NCBI RefSeq assembly: GCF_003048675.2
Contig: NZ_CP060707.1
Location: forward strand, 1,674,001 to 1,738,000
Direction of reading: 5' to 3'
DNA: 64,000 bases
Origin: Campylobacter concisus
Lineage (GTDB): Bacteria; Campylobacterota; Campylobacteria; Campylobacterales; Campylobacteraceae
Position 1 is the first letter of the stretch. Every line of letters begins with the position of its first letter. This document shows positions 9,164-19,213 of the stretch, one piece after another. The position numbers and the translations under genes were made by a program. The notes beneath the pieces were generated by a model. The model ran no database searches and was not told where the DNA came from. It worked only from the letters and a program-made list of their open reading frames with translations.

Positions 9164-9406
9164 TTAATCCTTCCAAAGCCACCATTTTAGCTTGGTTTTG
9201 TCTGGGTGCGGAGTGTTTGCGTAGTAACAAACCATGCGGTAAACATATAGAATGCACCTATCACTGCCGCGCCCGAGAGCCTTTGTGCGTTCAAACATCT
9301 CCTCAGGATCCGCGCCCTTTAGCGAAGTAATGTCTGTGTAGCCCAGCGCCAGCAGATCGGCCTGCGTCGCCTCGCCGACATAGAGGATTTTCTTAAAATC
9401 GCTCAA
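9164..9406 (-). CDS. Cdd1-like helix-hairpin-helix protein
   Basis: Small 80-residue protein resembling the Cdd1 / 'pathogenicity locus' family (PF11731). Recognisable parts are the HhH-like LLALGYTDITSLKGADPEEM, then DRCILYVYRMVCYYANT and the terminal KLKWWLWKD. Function is unknown; the helix-hairpin-helix suggests nucleic-acid contact. It is isolated, with AT-rich gaps on both sides and no operon partner. The 3' gap to fdhF shows no other gene. Confidence 0.75.
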   Translation of the reverse strand: MSDFKKILYVGEATQADLLALGYTDITSLKGADPEEMFERTKALGRGSDRCILYVYRMVCYYANTPHPDKTKLKWWLWKD

Positions 9407-9606
9407 ATTTACCTCAAATTTCTTTTAAGCTTGTCAAGCTCGCCGCAATTAAATTTTATTCGCGCGCTACAAAGCTTGCTAAATTTCATCTTGCTACTAC
9501 GCTAAGTCGTTATCCAAGCTTCTCGCGAGGTGGTCTAATTTAAATTTCTTACGCGAAAAGCCATGCTTAAAATGATTTTAGATCAAATTTTATGCAAGTT
9601 ATGGCA

Positions 9607-10287
9607 CTAAATTTGCTCCAAAATGCGTTCACAAATTTCTCTTGGGTTTGCGTTTTCATAAATCGGCCTGCCAACGACGATAAAGTCGCTGCCCTCTTGC
9701 TTTGCGCTAACTAAATTTGCAACCCTCTTTTGATCGTCCGCACTCTCGCCAAAAGGCCTAACCCCAGGGCAAAGCGTGATGAAATTTTGATTTGTCACGT
9801 CTTTTATGAGCTTGCTTTCAAAGACCGAGCAGACCATGCCGTCAAGCCCCGCTTCAAAGCTCATCTGGCTAAATTTCCTAACCGAGTGAGATAGCGTATC
9901 GTTATAAACCGCTTCAAATTCGCTCTCATTAAAGCTAGTAAGTGCCGATACGGCAAGCACCAAAGGGCGATTTTGCAGCGCACTAAGACGCTCCATCACA
10001 GTTTTCATCGCGCGTATGCCAGCGCTTGCGTGCACGTTTATCATATCCACACCTATCTTTGAGACGACCTCAGCCGCGTCTGCCATCGTGTTTGGGATGT
10101 CATAGAGTTTTAGATCAAGAAAGATTTTAAACTCCCCTGCCCCTTTTAGCTCCTCTACAAATTTAGCTCCGTCTCTAAGGTAGCCTCTAAGCCCCACTTT
10201 TAGCCAAAGATCAAGCCCTTTTAGCTCACGCACGAGGGCTAAATTTTCATCCTTGCTCGCCATATCAAGAGCGACGCAGAGCTTCAT
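9607..10287 (-). CDS. pyrF: Orotidine 5'-phosphate decarboxylase
   Basis: Last step of UMP synthesis, decarboxylating OMP. The 226-residue TIM-barrel has the catalytic motif [14 protein letters not shown] (residues ~57-70), the MINVHAS block and the phosphate-binding end PGVRPFG...VVGRPIY. It is last in the minus-strand string ribH-nusB-pyrF, and its start overlaps the nusB stop by 4 nt, so it is translationally coupled. The gene order agrees with C. jejuni. Confidence 0.97.
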   Translation of the reverse strand: MKLCVALDMASKDENLALVRELKGLDLWLKVGLRGYLRDGAKFVEELKGAGEFKIFLDLKLYDIPNTMADAAEVVSKIGVDMINVHASAGIRAMKTVMERLSALQNRPLVLAVSALTSFNESEFEAVYNDTLSHSVRKFSQMSFEAGLDGMVCSVFESKLIKDVTNQNFITLCPGVRPFGESADDQKRVANLVSAKQEGSDFIVVGRPIYENANPREICERILEQI

Positions 10288-10679
10288 AGATCGCCCTTTA
10301 TCTTATCTAGCACGCCGTTTATAAATTTTGGCGCCTGGTCGCTTCCAAGCTCCTTTGCAAGCTCGATCGCCTCGTTTATTATGACAGCTTTATCAGTCTG
10401 GCTAAATTTCATCTCATAAAGCCCAAGTCTAAGGATAGCAAGCTCAGTTGCGCCAACCTTGCTAAAGTCGCCGTCTTTTAGGTGCGGTTTTAAAATTTCA
10501 TCTAGTTTTTCTTTGTTTGCTAGCACCTCTTTAAATGTTTGCAAAGCTTCATTTTTGCGCTCATTTCTTATCTTTTTCTCTTCTAAAAATTCCTCTTCAA
10601 ACTCCGCAGTTACAGGATTTATCTCGTTTGAGTAAAGCAGTGAAACGATCGCTTGTCTGACCTGATGACGTGTGGCCAT
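10284..10679 (-). CDS. nusB: Transcription antitermination factor NusB
   Basis: All-helical RNA-binding protein of 131 residues, acting with NusE in rRNA antitermination. It starts [19 protein letters not shown] and has the family block [27 protein letters not shown] near the C-terminus. One base separates it from ribH upstream and its stop overlaps pyrF, so the three are one operon. Confidence 0.97.
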   Translation of the reverse strand: MATRHQVRQAIVSLLYSNEINPVTAEFEEEFLEEKKIRNERKNEALQTFKEVLANKEKLDEILKPHLKDGDFSKVGATELAILRLGLYEMKFSQTDKAVIINEAIELAKELGSDQAPKFINGVLDKIKGDL

Positions 10680-10680
10680 T

Positions 10681-11151
10681 TTACTCTCCTAGCTTTTTGT
10701 ATAAATTTAGCATCTCTATAACGCCTGTCATCGCTTCAAAGCCCTTGTTTCCAGCTTTGCTGCCAGCTCGCTCGATCGCTTGTTCGATGTTATCTACCGT
10801 TAGCACGCCAAATGTGACTGGCTTTGCGTATTTTAGCGTCACGTTTGCGATGCCTTTGGTGGTCTCAGCGCTTACATAGTCAAAGTGTGGCGTTGCGCCT
10901 CTTATCACCGCTCCCACGCAGCAAACCGCGTCAAATTTACCGCTTGCAAGCACCTTTTCAAGTGCCATAGGTATCTCAAATGCGCCAGGGACTAGCACTA
11001 ATGTTAAATTTTTCTCGTCGCCGCCGTGGCGTAAAAATGCATCTTTTGCGCCCTCTACCAAGCGGTCTGTGATGATGTGGTTAAACCTTGCGTTTATGAT
11101 CGCTATCTTTTCGTTGCCTTTTAGGGCTAAATTTCCTTCGATTATTTTCAT
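10681..11151 (-). CDS. ribH: 6,7-dimethyl-8-ribityllumazine synthase
   Basis: Penultimate enzyme of riboflavin synthesis, 156 residues, usually an icosahedral cage. Visible motifs are [28 protein letters not shown], the [14 protein letters not shown] block with the catalytic His, and [17 protein letters not shown]. It heads the ribH-nusB-pyrF operon, with ribosome site GGAG upstream. Confidence 0.97.
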   Translation of the reverse strand: MKIIEGNLALKGNEKIAIINARFNHIITDRLVEGAKDAFLRHGGDEKNLTLVLVPGAFEIPMALEKVLASGKFDAVCCVGAVIRGATPHFDYVSAETTKGIANVTLKYAKPVTFGVLTVDNIEQAIERAGSKAGNKGFEAMTGVIEMLNLYKKLGE

Positions 11152-11197
11152 CTTTTCTCCTTTTTTTATGCAAGTTTAGCAAAAGCTTGTTTAATCA

Positions 11198-11521
11198 TCA
11201 AACTATCTTTAGCATGATGACGCTAAAGATGATGAGCGCTAAAAACAAGGCTTTTTTAAAATTTATCTTCTCACCTTCAAAAACTACGCCAACCACGACT
11301 GCTCCGATCGCTCCGATGCCTGTCCAGATCGCATACGCCACCGACATAGCGATAGTTTGCATCGCATAGCTAAGTAGCGTTAGAGAAAGGGCGAAATTTC
11401 CAAGTAAAAGGATGAAATTTGCCCACTTTTTTACGCCTGTGCTTTTTGAAAATTTCGTGATAAAAAAGACGCCAGAGACCTCACAACATCCAGCTAGTAA
11501 AAGCGCTAAAAAGTGGATCAT
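11198..11521 (-). CDS. SMR-family exporter subunit (second of pair)
   Basis: Small multidrug resistance protein of 107 residues with four membrane helices. The essential membrane glutamate is in AGCCEVSGV (about residue 14). The start overlaps the stop of the neighbouring SMR gene by 4 nt. Two adjacent, unequal SMR genes usually form a heterodimer (compare YkkCD, EbrAB), exporting quaternary ammonium or guanidinium-like cations; the substrate is not known. The pair lies between ribH and kdsA, which are neighbours in C. jejuni, so it looks like an insertion into a conserved string. Confidence 0.85.
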   Translation of the reverse strand: MIHFLALLLAGCCEVSGVFFITKFSKSTGVKKWANFILLLGNFALSLTLLSYAMQTIAMSVAYAIWTGIGAIGAVVVGVVFEGEKINFKKALFLALIIFSVIMLKIV

Positions 11522-11847
11522 TCTTTCATGCCTTTTAGTCCAAGCACGCCCAAAATGAGCGTCGCTATGAAAAATAGCCTAATGAAATTTGGCATGATCC
11601 CGCTTGCTACGTAGTCACTAACGATCTCGGCTATAACGATAAAAGCCGTTCCAAAGCCCACAAATACTGCATAAGAGATGCTTACGGGCAGATATTTTAA
11701 AGCCTTCATGAACGAGACAAAACTTATGCTTACAAGCAGCGTCGTAAGCAAAAATTCACTTAAATTTGACGCGTGCTTTAGCCCATATGCCCAACCACAC
11801 TCGGCCACCGCACCTAGAAATATCCATAAAAAGCCTCTATTTGACAT
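11518..11847 (-). CDS. SMR-family exporter subunit (first of pair)
   Basis: Second SMR-type protein, 109 residues, four helices, with membrane glutamate in GAVAECGWAYGLK. The W-x-x-GLK arrangement resembles Gdx/SugE-type proteins. A further block, YLPVSISYAVFVGFGT, matches the family helix 3. It is translated just before its partner with ATGA-type overlap and lies 4 nt after the lipoprotein gene. The unlike sequences of the pair point to an obligate heterodimer of opposite topology; this is inference. Confidence 0.83.
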   Translation of the reverse strand: MSNRGFLWIFLGAVAECGWAYGLKHASNLSEFLLTTLLVSISFVSFMKALKYLPVSISYAVFVGFGTAFIVIAEIVSDYVASGIMPNFIRLFFIATLILGVLGLKGMKE

Positions 11848-11851
11848 AAAT

Positions 11852-12370
11852 TTACTTCATGCCTTTTATGGTATCAACGATCTCTTTTACATTTGCACTA
11901 ATCGCCTTATTTTCAAAGCTATCATCGTTATTTTGTCCAACTAGTCCCTTTAAATTTCCAAAGACTCCAGGGTTAAACCTTAGCTCGCTAGAGCCATAAT
12001 GCCTCAAAACTTCGCCATTTCTAACGACTTCTACCTCGTAAGTAAGGTAGATATTGCCCATCCTGTCACTCTTAGCAAAGGTTGCTTCGCCTATAAATTC
12101 CCTGCGGTGAGTTATCTTTATCTTTAGCTCGTCGCTTGAATTTGGATCAAGTAAATTTTCTTTTGTAAGCGCCCCAAAAATTTGTTTGTTATACTTTTTC
12201 TCGACCATTTTTGGGCTTTGGTAGAGAAATTTTGTCGGCTCGTGGCGCTGCACATGAGTGTAGATAATGCCCTCAAATTTATACTTGCCAGCAAGTGGCA
12301 CCTTTGGCTGAGATGAGCCACAACCTACTAAAAACAACACTCCTAAAAATAGCGCTAAAATCCTTTTCAT
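11852..12370 (-). CDS. Predicted lipoprotein, unknown function
   Basis: 172 residues with a lipoprotein signal peptide ending LFLVGC-GSSQ (lipobox LVGC, residues ~14-17). The rest is a soluble domain with alternating beta-rich stretches (LTYEVEVVRNGEVLRHYG) and no domain I recognise. It sits 4 nt upstream of the SMR pair and 15 nt downstream of kdsA on the same strand, so it is probably co-transcribed. Envelope location is supported by the signal; function is not assignable. Confidence 0.8.
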   Translation of the reverse strand: MKRILALFLGVLFLVGCGSSQPKVPLAGKYKFEGIIYTHVQRHEPTKFLYQSPKMVEKKYNKQIFGALTKENLLDPNSSDELKIKITHRREFIGEATFAKSDRMGNIYLTYEVEVVRNGEVLRHYGSSELRFNPGVFGNLKGLVGQNNDDSFENKAISANVKEIVDTIKGMK

Positions 12371-12385
12371 CTCTCTCTCCTTAGT

Positions 12386-13186
12386 TTAAAAATTTAAAAT
12401 TTCCTCTATCTTTAGCGTGTCATTTACGACCTTTTCAAGCTCGTCTAAATTTAGCATATTTGGTCCGTCGCAAAGCGCTTCGCAAGGGTTTATGTGCGTC
12501 TCATAGAAAAATCCATCCACCCCAACGCTAGCTGCTGCTCTTGCAAGATACGGCACAAACCTAGCATCTCCGCCACTTTTTTCGCCAAGTGCGCTTGGCA
12601 TCTGCACGCTATGGGTAGCGTCAAAAATGACTGGCGCAAATTCTCTCATCATCACCAAATTTCTCATATCAACGACTAAATTTCCATATCCAAAGGTGCT
12701 ACCTCGCTCGGTTAGCCAGACGCCATTTGCCTTTGCGACCTCGTATCCATCGCCGCTAACACCTCTTGTTTCAAGCACCTTTTTAACAGAGTGTTTCATA
12801 GCAGATGCCGCTAAAAACTGCCCTTTTTTGATATTTACGACCGCTTTTGTCTTAGCAGCTGCTACAAGAAGGTCAGTCTGACGGCACAAAAATGCAGGGA
12901 TTTGCAGCACATCAGCCACTTCGCCAACTGGCTGAGCTTGATAGCTCTCGTGGATATCGGTTAAAATTTTAAAGCCAAATTCTTTTTTCACCTCAGCTAA
13001 AATTTCACAACCTTTTTCTAGCCCAGGGCCGCGAAATGAGCTAATGCTCGTGCGATTTGCCTTGTCAAAGCTCGACTTAAAGTAAAAGTCAAGCTTTGGA
13101 TTTTCATTAAATTTAACTAGCCTTTTTGCCACTTCAAAAACAAGCTCCTTGCTCTCTATCACGCAAGGTCCAGCGATTAAGATCAT
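12386..13186 (-). CDS. kdsA: 3-deoxy-8-phosphooctulonate synthase
   Basis: Condenses PEP and arabinose-5-phosphate to KDO-8-phosphate for LPS. I start at ATG 13186 ([12 protein letters not shown]) because GGAG lies 5 nt before it; a longer reading to 13213 lacks support. The protein is 266 residues with blocks [59 protein letters not shown] and [10 protein letters not shown]. Next upstream is the EamA transporter, the same neighbour as in C. jejuni. Confidence 0.96.
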   Translation of the reverse strand: MILIAGPCVIESKELVFEVAKRLVKFNENPKLDFYFKSSFDKANRTSISSFRGPGLEKGCEILAEVKKEFGFKILTDIHESYQAQPVGEVADVLQIPAFLCRQTDLLVAAAKTKAVVNIKKGQFLAASAMKHSVKKVLETRGVSGDGYEVAKANGVWLTERGSTFGYGNLVVDMRNLVMMREFAPVIFDATHSVQMPSALGEKSGGDARFVPYLARAAASVGVDGFFYETHINPCEALCDGPNMLNLDELEKVVNDTLKIEEILNF

Positions 13187-13196
13187 ATTTTCTCCT

Positions 13197-14087
13197 TTAT
13201 TTTTCTTTAACAACTAAAATTCCACTCACCACGACAAGCACGATACCTGCGAGTGCTAGGTGATTTGGCAACGCATCGCCCATAAAATAGCCAATAATAA
13301 GCGTAAAAATGACGTCTGCGTAGCTAACAGCAGCGACCACACCAGCCTTTTTGCTAACCGCAAATGCCTTTGTCATAAACGCCTGAAAATAGTAGCCACT
13401 AAGCCCCATCAGCAAGATAAACACGACGTTGTGCCAGCTTGGCATAGCAAATTTAGAAAATAAAAAATCCAGAGGCTCATAAGTAAAAAACTCAGCCATC
13501 CCCATGCAAATAAGCGGCAAAAACGAGCCCCAAAGCATGAAGCTTAGCACGATGATATTTGTGCCGTAGCTCTTGTTTAGCTCCTTGACACTCGTGTAGG
13601 CAATAGCCGCTCCAAGGCCGCTCCAAATGCCGATGATATCGGTTTTATTGATACCTAAATTTGGCTGGATAACAAGCAAAATTCCACCAAATCCTAAAAA
13701 AACCGCAAACCAGCCAAGCGAGCTTAGCCGCTCCTTAAACACGATAGCTGCGAGAATGGCTGTAAATATCGGGTTTGTCTTTTGAAATGTAAAGGCTGTG
13801 GCTAAATTTACATGCGCGACGTTATAAAAAAAGGCAAAAAGCGCCACCGTGCCCACAAAACCGCGAAACATCAGCAAGAAAAAGTGCCCGCCAGTTTGTT
13901 TAAATGGAAATTTATAGATGGCGTAGATGACGATGAAAAGTCCGATCAAATTTCTAAAAAAAACAACTTCGATAGAAGGCATATCTTTGCTCAAATACTT
14001 TGCAAATGCGCCAGTCACGGCAAACATAAAGCAAGCAAAGAGCATATAAAAAATGCCAAGATGTGAAATATAAAACCTTTTTAACAT
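13197..14087 (-). CDS. EamA/DMT-family transporter
   Basis: Inner-membrane protein of 296 residues with about ten helices in two EamA repeats (for example [17 protein letters not shown]-like and [17 protein letters not shown] regions). The first helix block [19 protein letters not shown] is typical. The substrate cannot be told from sequence. It is the homologue by position of the C. jejuni gene between kdsA and der. It is divergent from der, with a 152-bp promoter gap. Confidence 0.88.
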   Translation of the reverse strand: MLKRFYISHLGIFYMLFACFMFAVTGAFAKYLSKDMPSIEVVFFRNLIGLFIVIYAIYKFPFKQTGGHFFLLMFRGFVGTVALFAFFYNVAHVNLATAFTFQKTNPIFTAILAAIVFKERLSSLGWFAVFLGFGGILLVIQPNLGINKTDIIGIWSGLGAAIAYTSVKELNKSYGTNIIVLSFMLWGSFLPLICMGMAEFFTYEPLDFLFSKFAMPSWHNVVFILLMGLSGYYFQAFMTKAFAVSKKAGVVAAVSYADVIFTLIIGYFMGDALPNHLALAGIVLVVVSGILVVKEK

Positions 14088-14239
14088 CGCAAAACCTCTG
14101 AATTTAAAGCACTCATTTTAATAAAAAATGGCTTAAATTTTGGTTGATTTTTTCTTTTATTTCGGCGCTTTTAAGCGTAATTTTATACTTTATATAAGAG
14201 AAAAATTTGTATAATCAGCCATCATAAAAAGGACAAAAT

Positions 14240-15628
14240 TTGCAAAAAGTAATATTAGTAGGCAAGCCAAATGTCGGCAAAAGCTCACTTTTTAACCGCT
14301 TAGCAAGAAGACGCATTGCCATAACAAGCGACGTTAGCGGCACTACAAGAGATACAAACAAAGCTAAGATCGAAGTTGAGGGCAAAGAGTGTATATTAAT
14401 CGACAGCGGCGGGCTTGATGATAGCAGCGAGCTTTTTAAAAACGTAAAAGCAAAGACCTTAGCAGAGGCTAAAAACTCAGACGTTATCCTCTACATGGTC
14501 GATGGCAAAATGATGCCAGATGACGAGGATAGAGCCATTTTTTACGAGCTTAGCAAGCTAAATTTACCAATCGCTCTAGTCATAAATAAAATCGACAGCA
14601 AAAAAGACGAGCAAAGAGAGTGGGAATTTGTAAGTTTTGGCGCAAAAAACTCATTTGGCATTTCAGTAAGCCACAACACTGGCGTCGATGAGCTTAGCAT
14701 CTGGCTGGCAAAACACTTAGAAGCGAAAGTGCAGATAAAGGCCGATACGAGCGATGATTTTGATGATTTTTTAGAAAACTATAACGACGATGGCGAGCTA
14801 AACGACGAGATAGACTATGAAAGCAAAAACATAAGAGTTGGCATCATAGGCCGCGTAAATGTCGGCAAAAGCTCACTTCTAAACGCCCTTGTAAAAGAGA
14901 GCCGTGCCGTAGTTAGCGACGTGGCAGGCACTACGATCGACCCAGTAAATGAAATTTACGAGCACGATGGCAGAGTTTTTGAGTTTGTCGATACTGCTGG
15001 TATCAGAAAGCGTGGCAAGATCGAGGGCATCGAGAGATACGCGCTAAATAGAACTGAGAAAATTTTAGAAGAGACGGACGTGGCGCTACTTGTACTTGAT
15101 AGCTCTGAGCCACTAACTGAGCTTGACGAGCGTATCGCTGGCATCGCCTCGAAATTTGAGCTTGGCGTCATCATCGTGCTAAACAAATGGGACAAAAGCA
15201 GCGAAGAATTTGACGAGCTTTGCAAGGAGATAAAAGATAGGTTTAAATTTCTCTCATACGCGCCGATCATCAGCGTTTCGGCACTTGGTGGCAAAAGAGT
15301 GCATAAAATTTACCCACTCATAGTTGAAATTTATAAAAACTACACCCAAAAAATCCAAACTTCAAAGCTAAATGAAGTGATCGGCGAAGCAACCAAAGCG
15401 CATCCACTGCCACGAGATAAAGGCAGGGTCGTGAAAATTTACTACGCAGTGCAGTTTAAAACCGCACCTATCATGATAGCGCTCATAATGAACCGCCCAA
15501 AATGCCTGCACTTTAGCTACAAACGCTACCTGACAAACAAGCTTAGAGAGAGCTTTAGTCTAGCTGGCGTGCCTATCGTGCTAATCCCTAAAAAACGTGG
15601 AGAGAGTGATGAAGACAAAGAACAATAA
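14240..15628 (+). CDS. der: Ribosome-assembly GTPase Der (EngA)
   Basis: 462-residue double-GTPase acting in 50S subunit maturation. The first G domain has G1 [13 protein letters not shown] and NKID; the second has G1 [13 protein letters not shown] and NKWD; a KH-like C-terminal domain ends near [12 protein letters not shown]. The start is TTG at 14240 behind AAAAGGA; no better start is nearby. Its end overlaps aroK by 20 nt. The order der-aroK-trpS is the C. jejuni order. Confidence 0.97.
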   Translation: MQKVILVGKPNVGKSSLFNRLARRRIAITSDVSGTTRDTNKAKIEVEGKECILIDSGGLDDSSELFKNVKAKTLAEAKNSDVILYMVDGKMMPDDEDRAIFYELSKLNLPIALVINKIDSKKDEQREWEFVSFGAKNSFGISVSHNTGVDELSIWLAKHLEAKVQIKADTSDDFDDFLENYNDDGELNDEIDYESKNIRVGIIGRVNVGKSSLLNALVKESRAVVSDVAGTTIDPVNEIYEHDGRVFEFVDTAGIRKRGKIEGIERYALNRTEKILEETDVALLVLDSSEPLTELDERIAGIASKFELGVIIVLNKWDKSSEEFDELCKEIKDRFKFLSYAPIISVSALGGKRVHKIYPLIVEIYKNYTQKIQTSKLNEVIGEATKAHPLPRDKGRVVKIYYAVQFKTAPIMIALIMNRPKCLHFSYKRYLTNKLRESFSLAGVPIVLIPKKRGESDEDKEQ

Positions 15629-16130
15629 TATCGTTTTGATAGGGTTTATGGGCGTTGGCAAGGGCACAACCGCAAGGGCGCTAAGCAAGGCGCTAAAGAC
15701 GATGAACCTTGACTGCGACGACTTGCTAGAGAGCTCACAAAATATGAAGATAAAGGCTATATTTGATGAATTTGGCGAAGAGCATTTTAGGCAGCTTGAA
15801 AAAGATCTTGCCAAATTTCTAGCCACAAATGTCAAAAATGCGATCATCTCGACAGGTGGAGGCTTTGCAAAGGTTAAAAATTTAAACAAAATAGGCACCG
15901 TGATCTATCTAAAAGCAAGCTTTGATGCGATCATGCAAAGGCTAAAAAATAGCAAAAATAGCGAGAAAAAACTCGCCAAACGCCCACTTTTAAGCGACCT
16001 AAAAAAGGCTGAGGCACTGCATCTGGAGCGAGAGAAGCTCTATGAAAAAAAGGCTGATTATATCGTTGAAGTGGAGGGCAAAACTCCAAAACAGATCGTA
16101 AAAGAGATAAGGATACTTTTAAAAGTTTAG
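15609..16130 (+). CDS. aroK: Shikimate kinase
   Basis: Phosphorylates shikimate in aromatic amino acid synthesis. Start ATG at 15609 (MKTKNNN) with GGAGAG upstream inside the end of der; GTG codons at 15597 and 15606 are less well placed. About 173 residues: Walker [21 protein letters not shown], the shikimate-binding STGGG and the lid RPLL. Walker A has GKGT where GKST is usual, still compatible with ATP binding. A 402-bp gene-free stretch with hairpin repeats follows. Confidence 0.95.
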   Translation: MKTKNNNIVLIGFMGVGKGTTARALSKALKTMNLDCDDLLESSQNMKIKAIFDEFGEEHFRQLEKDLAKFLATNVKNAIISTGGGFAKVKNLNKIGTVIYLKASFDAIMQRLKNSKNSEKKLAKRPLLSDLKKAEALHLEREKLYEKKADYIVEVEGKTPKQIVKEIRILLKV

Positions 16131-16159
16131 TTGCAAAGTGGCGTGGGCTGCTTGCAACG

Positions 16160-16510
16160 ATAAATTTCAAGATCAGGCTAGATGGCTGTCTGGCGTGGTG
16201 TTGGAATTTGTGATGTTTGAGCCAAATTTAACGTTTTGGCGAATATTTTTTTTGTTTAGGCAAGGCGAAATTTTGGTTTTAAGTGAGGGCTAGCAAGCTA
16301 AATTTTAAGATTAGACTAGATAAAAGTATCTACCCTGATGTTAAAATTTAAAAAAGCATTTTGGCGAAGTATCGTGAGATGATTTTTTGCTTCACTTGTT
16401 CGCAACGCTAAAGCGACGATAGTTGTGTAGAAATTTTAAGCCGAGGCTAGACATATAGTCTGCCGAAAGCTTAAAATTTCAAATCTCTATCAAAAGCGCT
16501 CGCGAGAAAA
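16160..16510. repeat. Hairpin-bearing intergenic repeat, cluster A
   Basis: The gap 16131-16532 between aroK and trpS has no gene. It holds three hairpin modules. The middle one (16300-16349) has stem AAATTTTAA / TTAAAATTT and inner stem TAGAT / ATCTA. The last (16430-16480) has a perfect 12-bp stem GAAATTTTAAGC / GCTTAAAATTTC around GGCTAGAC-ATATA-GTCTGCC. The first (16162-16209) is degenerate. Between the last two lies GAAGTATCGTGAGATG (16366-16381), identical to two copies in the 44-kb gap. A coding origin is unlikely. Mobile element, structured RNA or decayed repeat all remain possible. Confidence 0.65.
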
Positions 16511-16532
16511 AGCCAAAATTTGAAAGGATAAG

Positions 16533-17498
16533 ATGAGAGTATTAACCGGCCTCCAACCCTCCGGCAAACTACACCTTGGCAACTATTTTGCCTCGATAAA
16601 GCAGATGGTTGATATGCAAGAGCAAAATGAGATGTTTATGTTTATAGCAAACTACCATGCGATGACCAGCCTTAGCGACGGCAAAGCGCTAAAGCAAAAC
16701 ACTTTTGACGCTGCGTGTGCGTTTTTGGCACTTGGGATCGATCCAAATAAAAGCATATTTTGGGTGCAAAGTGATGTTAAAGACGTGCTTGAGCTTTATT
16801 GGGTGCTAAGCCAGCATACCCCTATGGGCTTGCTTGAGCGCGCGCACAGCTACAAAGACAAGGTCGCAAAGGGCATTAGCTCGCACCACGGACTCTTTAG
16901 CTATCCAGTTTTGATGGCGGCTGATATCTTGCTTTATAACGCGCAGGTCGTGCCTGTGGGCAAAGACCAGATCCAGCACGTTGAGATCGCGCGCGATATC
17001 GCGATCAAATTTAACAACGAACATGGCGAGATTTTTACTCTGCCTGAGGCAAAGATCGATGAAAACGTCGCTACCGTGCCTGGCACAAACGGCGAAAAGA
17101 TGAGTAAAAGCTACGGCAACACGATCGATATCTTCGCAGACGCCAAGACGCTTAAAAAGCAAATTTCAAGCATCGTGACCGATGGCACGCCGCTTGAAGA
17201 GCCAAAGCAGTGGCAAAACTGCAACGTCTATAACATCGCAAAGCTTTTCTTAGATGAGAGCGGACAGCGCGACTTGCAGGCTAGATATGAGCGTGGTGGC
17301 GAGGGTCACGGACACTTTAAAGCCTATCTAAACGAGCTTGTTTGGGACTATTTTAAAGAAGCAAGAGAGAAATTTGAACACTATCAAAACAACCCTGACG
17401 AAGTGGCTAAAATTTTAGATCTAGGCGCTAAAAAAGCCCAAAATGTGGCTCACGCAACGATAAAAAAAGTGCGTGAAGCGGTTGGAATTTACAGATAA
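16533..17498 (+). CDS. trpS: Tryptophanyl-tRNA synthetase
   Basis: Class I aminoacyl-tRNA synthetase of 321 residues. The HIGH motif appears as PSGKLHLGNY (residues ~10-19) and the second signature as KMSKSYGN. Also visible are PVLMAADILLYNAQVVPVGKDQIQH and the AVGIYR end. AAAGGA precedes the ATG. It begins the run trpS-(membrane protein)-serS-(TPR protein). Confidence 0.97.
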   Translation: MRVLTGLQPSGKLHLGNYFASIKQMVDMQEQNEMFMFIANYHAMTSLSDGKALKQNTFDAACAFLALGIDPNKSIFWVQSDVKDVLELYWVLSQHTPMGLLERAHSYKDKVAKGISSHHGLFSYPVLMAADILLYNAQVVPVGKDQIQHVEIARDIAIKFNNEHGEIFTLPEAKIDENVATVPGTNGEKMSKSYGNTIDIFADAKTLKKQISSIVTDGTPLEEPKQWQNCNVYNIAKLFLDESGQRDLQARYERGGEGHGHFKAYLNELVWDYFKEAREKFEHYQNNPDEVAKILDLGAKKAQNVAHATIKKVREAVGIYR

Positions 17499-17506
17499 GG
17501 AAAAAT

Positions 17507-17947
17507 ATGCAAAATTTATATCCCTACGCGCAGATAATTCACCTTTTTTGTGCGATCATTTTTGTTGGTTATCTATTTTTTGATGTGATCATATTAGGAG
17601 CGGCGAGCAAAAAGATGCCGCCAGAGCTCGCTCAAAAGGCAAAGCAAGCCATCGGCTCAGTAGCTGTTAAGATCATGCCTATTTGCGTGCTACTTTTAGT
17701 TTTAACTGGTGGCATGATGATGAGTAACTGGGTCGGCAGCAAGGCTGGAGGCTACTTTGAGACAAATTTACAGATCGCTTTTATGATCAAATTTTGCTTA
17801 GCGATGGTTATCGTGGCTGCGGTGATAGTAAATTTAAGCTGCAAATTTATATTTAAGCGCCCTAGCCCACTTGGCAACATCCACCCTATCGCACTTACGC
17901 TTGCGGTGGCGATCGTATTGCTTGCAAAAGTTATGTTTATGGTTTAA
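17507..17947 (+). CDS. Four-helix membrane protein, CopD-like
   Basis: 146 residues with four hydrophobic helices (residues ~8-30, 50-72, 85-105 and 122-144). The helix-1 His in IIHLFCAIIFVGYLFFD and the later LTGGMMM resemble the CopD/DUF2269 type of small integral membrane proteins. The copper link is family-level and uncertain. It sits 8 nt after trpS and 21 nt before serS, so it is probably co-transcribed. Confidence 0.7.
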   Translation: MQNLYPYAQIIHLFCAIIFVGYLFFDVIILGAASKKMPPELAQKAKQAIGSVAVKIMPICVLLLVLTGGMMMSNWVGSKAGGYFETNLQIAFMIKFCLAMVIVAAVIVNLSCKFIFKRPSPLGNIHPIALTLAVAIVLLAKVMFMV

Positions 17948-17968
17948 GGATAGGATAAGGAGAAGATA

Positions 17969-19213
17969 ATGATAAATTTAAAACTACTTGAGACAAACTA
18001 CGATGAATTCGTAAAAAAACTAGAGGGCAAAAACGTTAAAGCTAGCTTGCTAGACGAGCTTTTACACACTTTTAACGAGCTAAAGCAAAAGCGCAAAGCA
18101 CTTGAAAATTTCCAAGCGATCCAAAACGCAAAGAGCAAGGAGCTTGGCGTAAAAGCAAGAGCCGGCGAGGACGTAAGTGAGCTTAAAAGTGAGCTAAATT
18201 TAAACAAAGCTGCCCTTGCTGACGCTGATGAGATCGTTAAACAATATGAAGAAAAGCTTGAGCAAATTTCATTTAGCGTGCCAAATATCACCGACGATGA
18301 CGTGCCATTTGGCAAGGACGAGGACGATAATGTCTGCATAAAAACGGTGCTTGAGCCAACTAAATTTGACTTTAAGCCAAAGGAGCACTGGGAGCTAGGC
18401 GAGAGCCTTGGCTGGCTTGACTTTGAAAGAGGCGCAAAGCTCTCAGGATCTCGATTTACCGTGCTTCGCGGCATGGGAGCAAGGCTTAGTAGAGCGCTTG
18501 TTAATTACATGATCGACTTTAACAGCGCGCGCGGCTTTGAGCTTGTAAATGTCCCTTATTTAGTAAGCTCAAACACACTTTTTGGCACCGGTCAGCTACC
18601 TAAATTTGAAGAGGATCTTTACAAGGTGCGTGACGAGGACCTCTACCTCATCCCAACTAGCGAAGTGCCTGTGACAAATTTATACAATGACACGATCATT
18701 GAGGCCGAGCAGTTACCTATAAAAATGACTTGCTACTCAGCATGCTTCCGCCAAGAGGCAGGCTCAGCAGGACGTGACACTAGAGGTATGATCCGCCAGC
18801 ACCAGTTTGAAAAGGTCGAGCTTGTAAGCATCACAAAGCCTGATCAAAGCGAGGGCGTGCTTGCTGAGATGATATCTTGCGCGAGCGACTTGCTAACTAG
18901 CCTTGGTCTTCCTCACCGCCACATGCTTCTTTGCAGCGGCGATCTAGGCTTTAGCGCGGCAAAGACAGTAGATCTTGAGGTTTGGCTACCAGGTCAGGGC
19001 AAATACCGCGAGATAAGCTCTATCTCTAATACTCGTGATTTTCAAGCAAGAAGAGCGAAAATTCGCTTTAAAGATGGCAAGAAAAATATGCTTGTAAATA
19101 CCCTAAATGGCTCAAGTCTGGCAGTTGGCAGGACGCTAATAGCGATAATGGAGAACTACCAAAAAGCTGATGGCACTATCGAAATTCCAGAAGTTCTTAA
19201 AAGGTATATGTAG
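17969..19213 (+). CDS. serS: Seryl-tRNA synthetase
   Basis: Class II synthetase of 414 residues. An N-terminal antiparallel coiled coil (about residues 30-100, rich in Lys/Glu/Leu) binds tRNA. Motif 2 appears as [21 protein letters not shown] and motif 3 as [19 protein letters not shown]. The ribosome site AAGGAGAAG precedes ATG. Its last base is the first base of the next gene. Confidence 0.97.
   Translation: MINLKLLETNYDEFVKKLEGKNVKASLLDELLHTFNELKQKRKALENFQAIQNAKSKELGVKARAGEDVSELKSELNLNKAALADADEIVKQYEEKLEQISFSVPNITDDDVPFGKDEDDNVCIKTVLEPTKFDFKPKEHWELGESLGWLDFERGAKLSGSRFTVLRGMGARLSRALVNYMIDFNSARGFELVNVPYLVSSNTLFGTGQLPKFEEDLYKVRDEDLYLIPTSEVPVTNLYNDTIIEAEQLPIKMTCYSACFRQEAGSAGRDTRGMIRQHQFEKVELVSITKPDQSEGVLAEMISCASDLLTSLGLPHRHMLLCSGDLGFSAAKTVDLEVWLPGQGKYREISSISNTRDFQARRAKIRFKDGKKNMLVNTLNGSSLAVGRTLIAIMENYQKADGTIEIPEVLKRYM

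Noticed and set aside
16131-16532. Possible tRNA (including tRNA-Sec) in the gene-free gap
   Set aside because: The hairpins lack a T-arm GTTC sequence, an anticodon arm and a CCA end in cloverleaf spacing. No tRNA was found in the other large gaps either.
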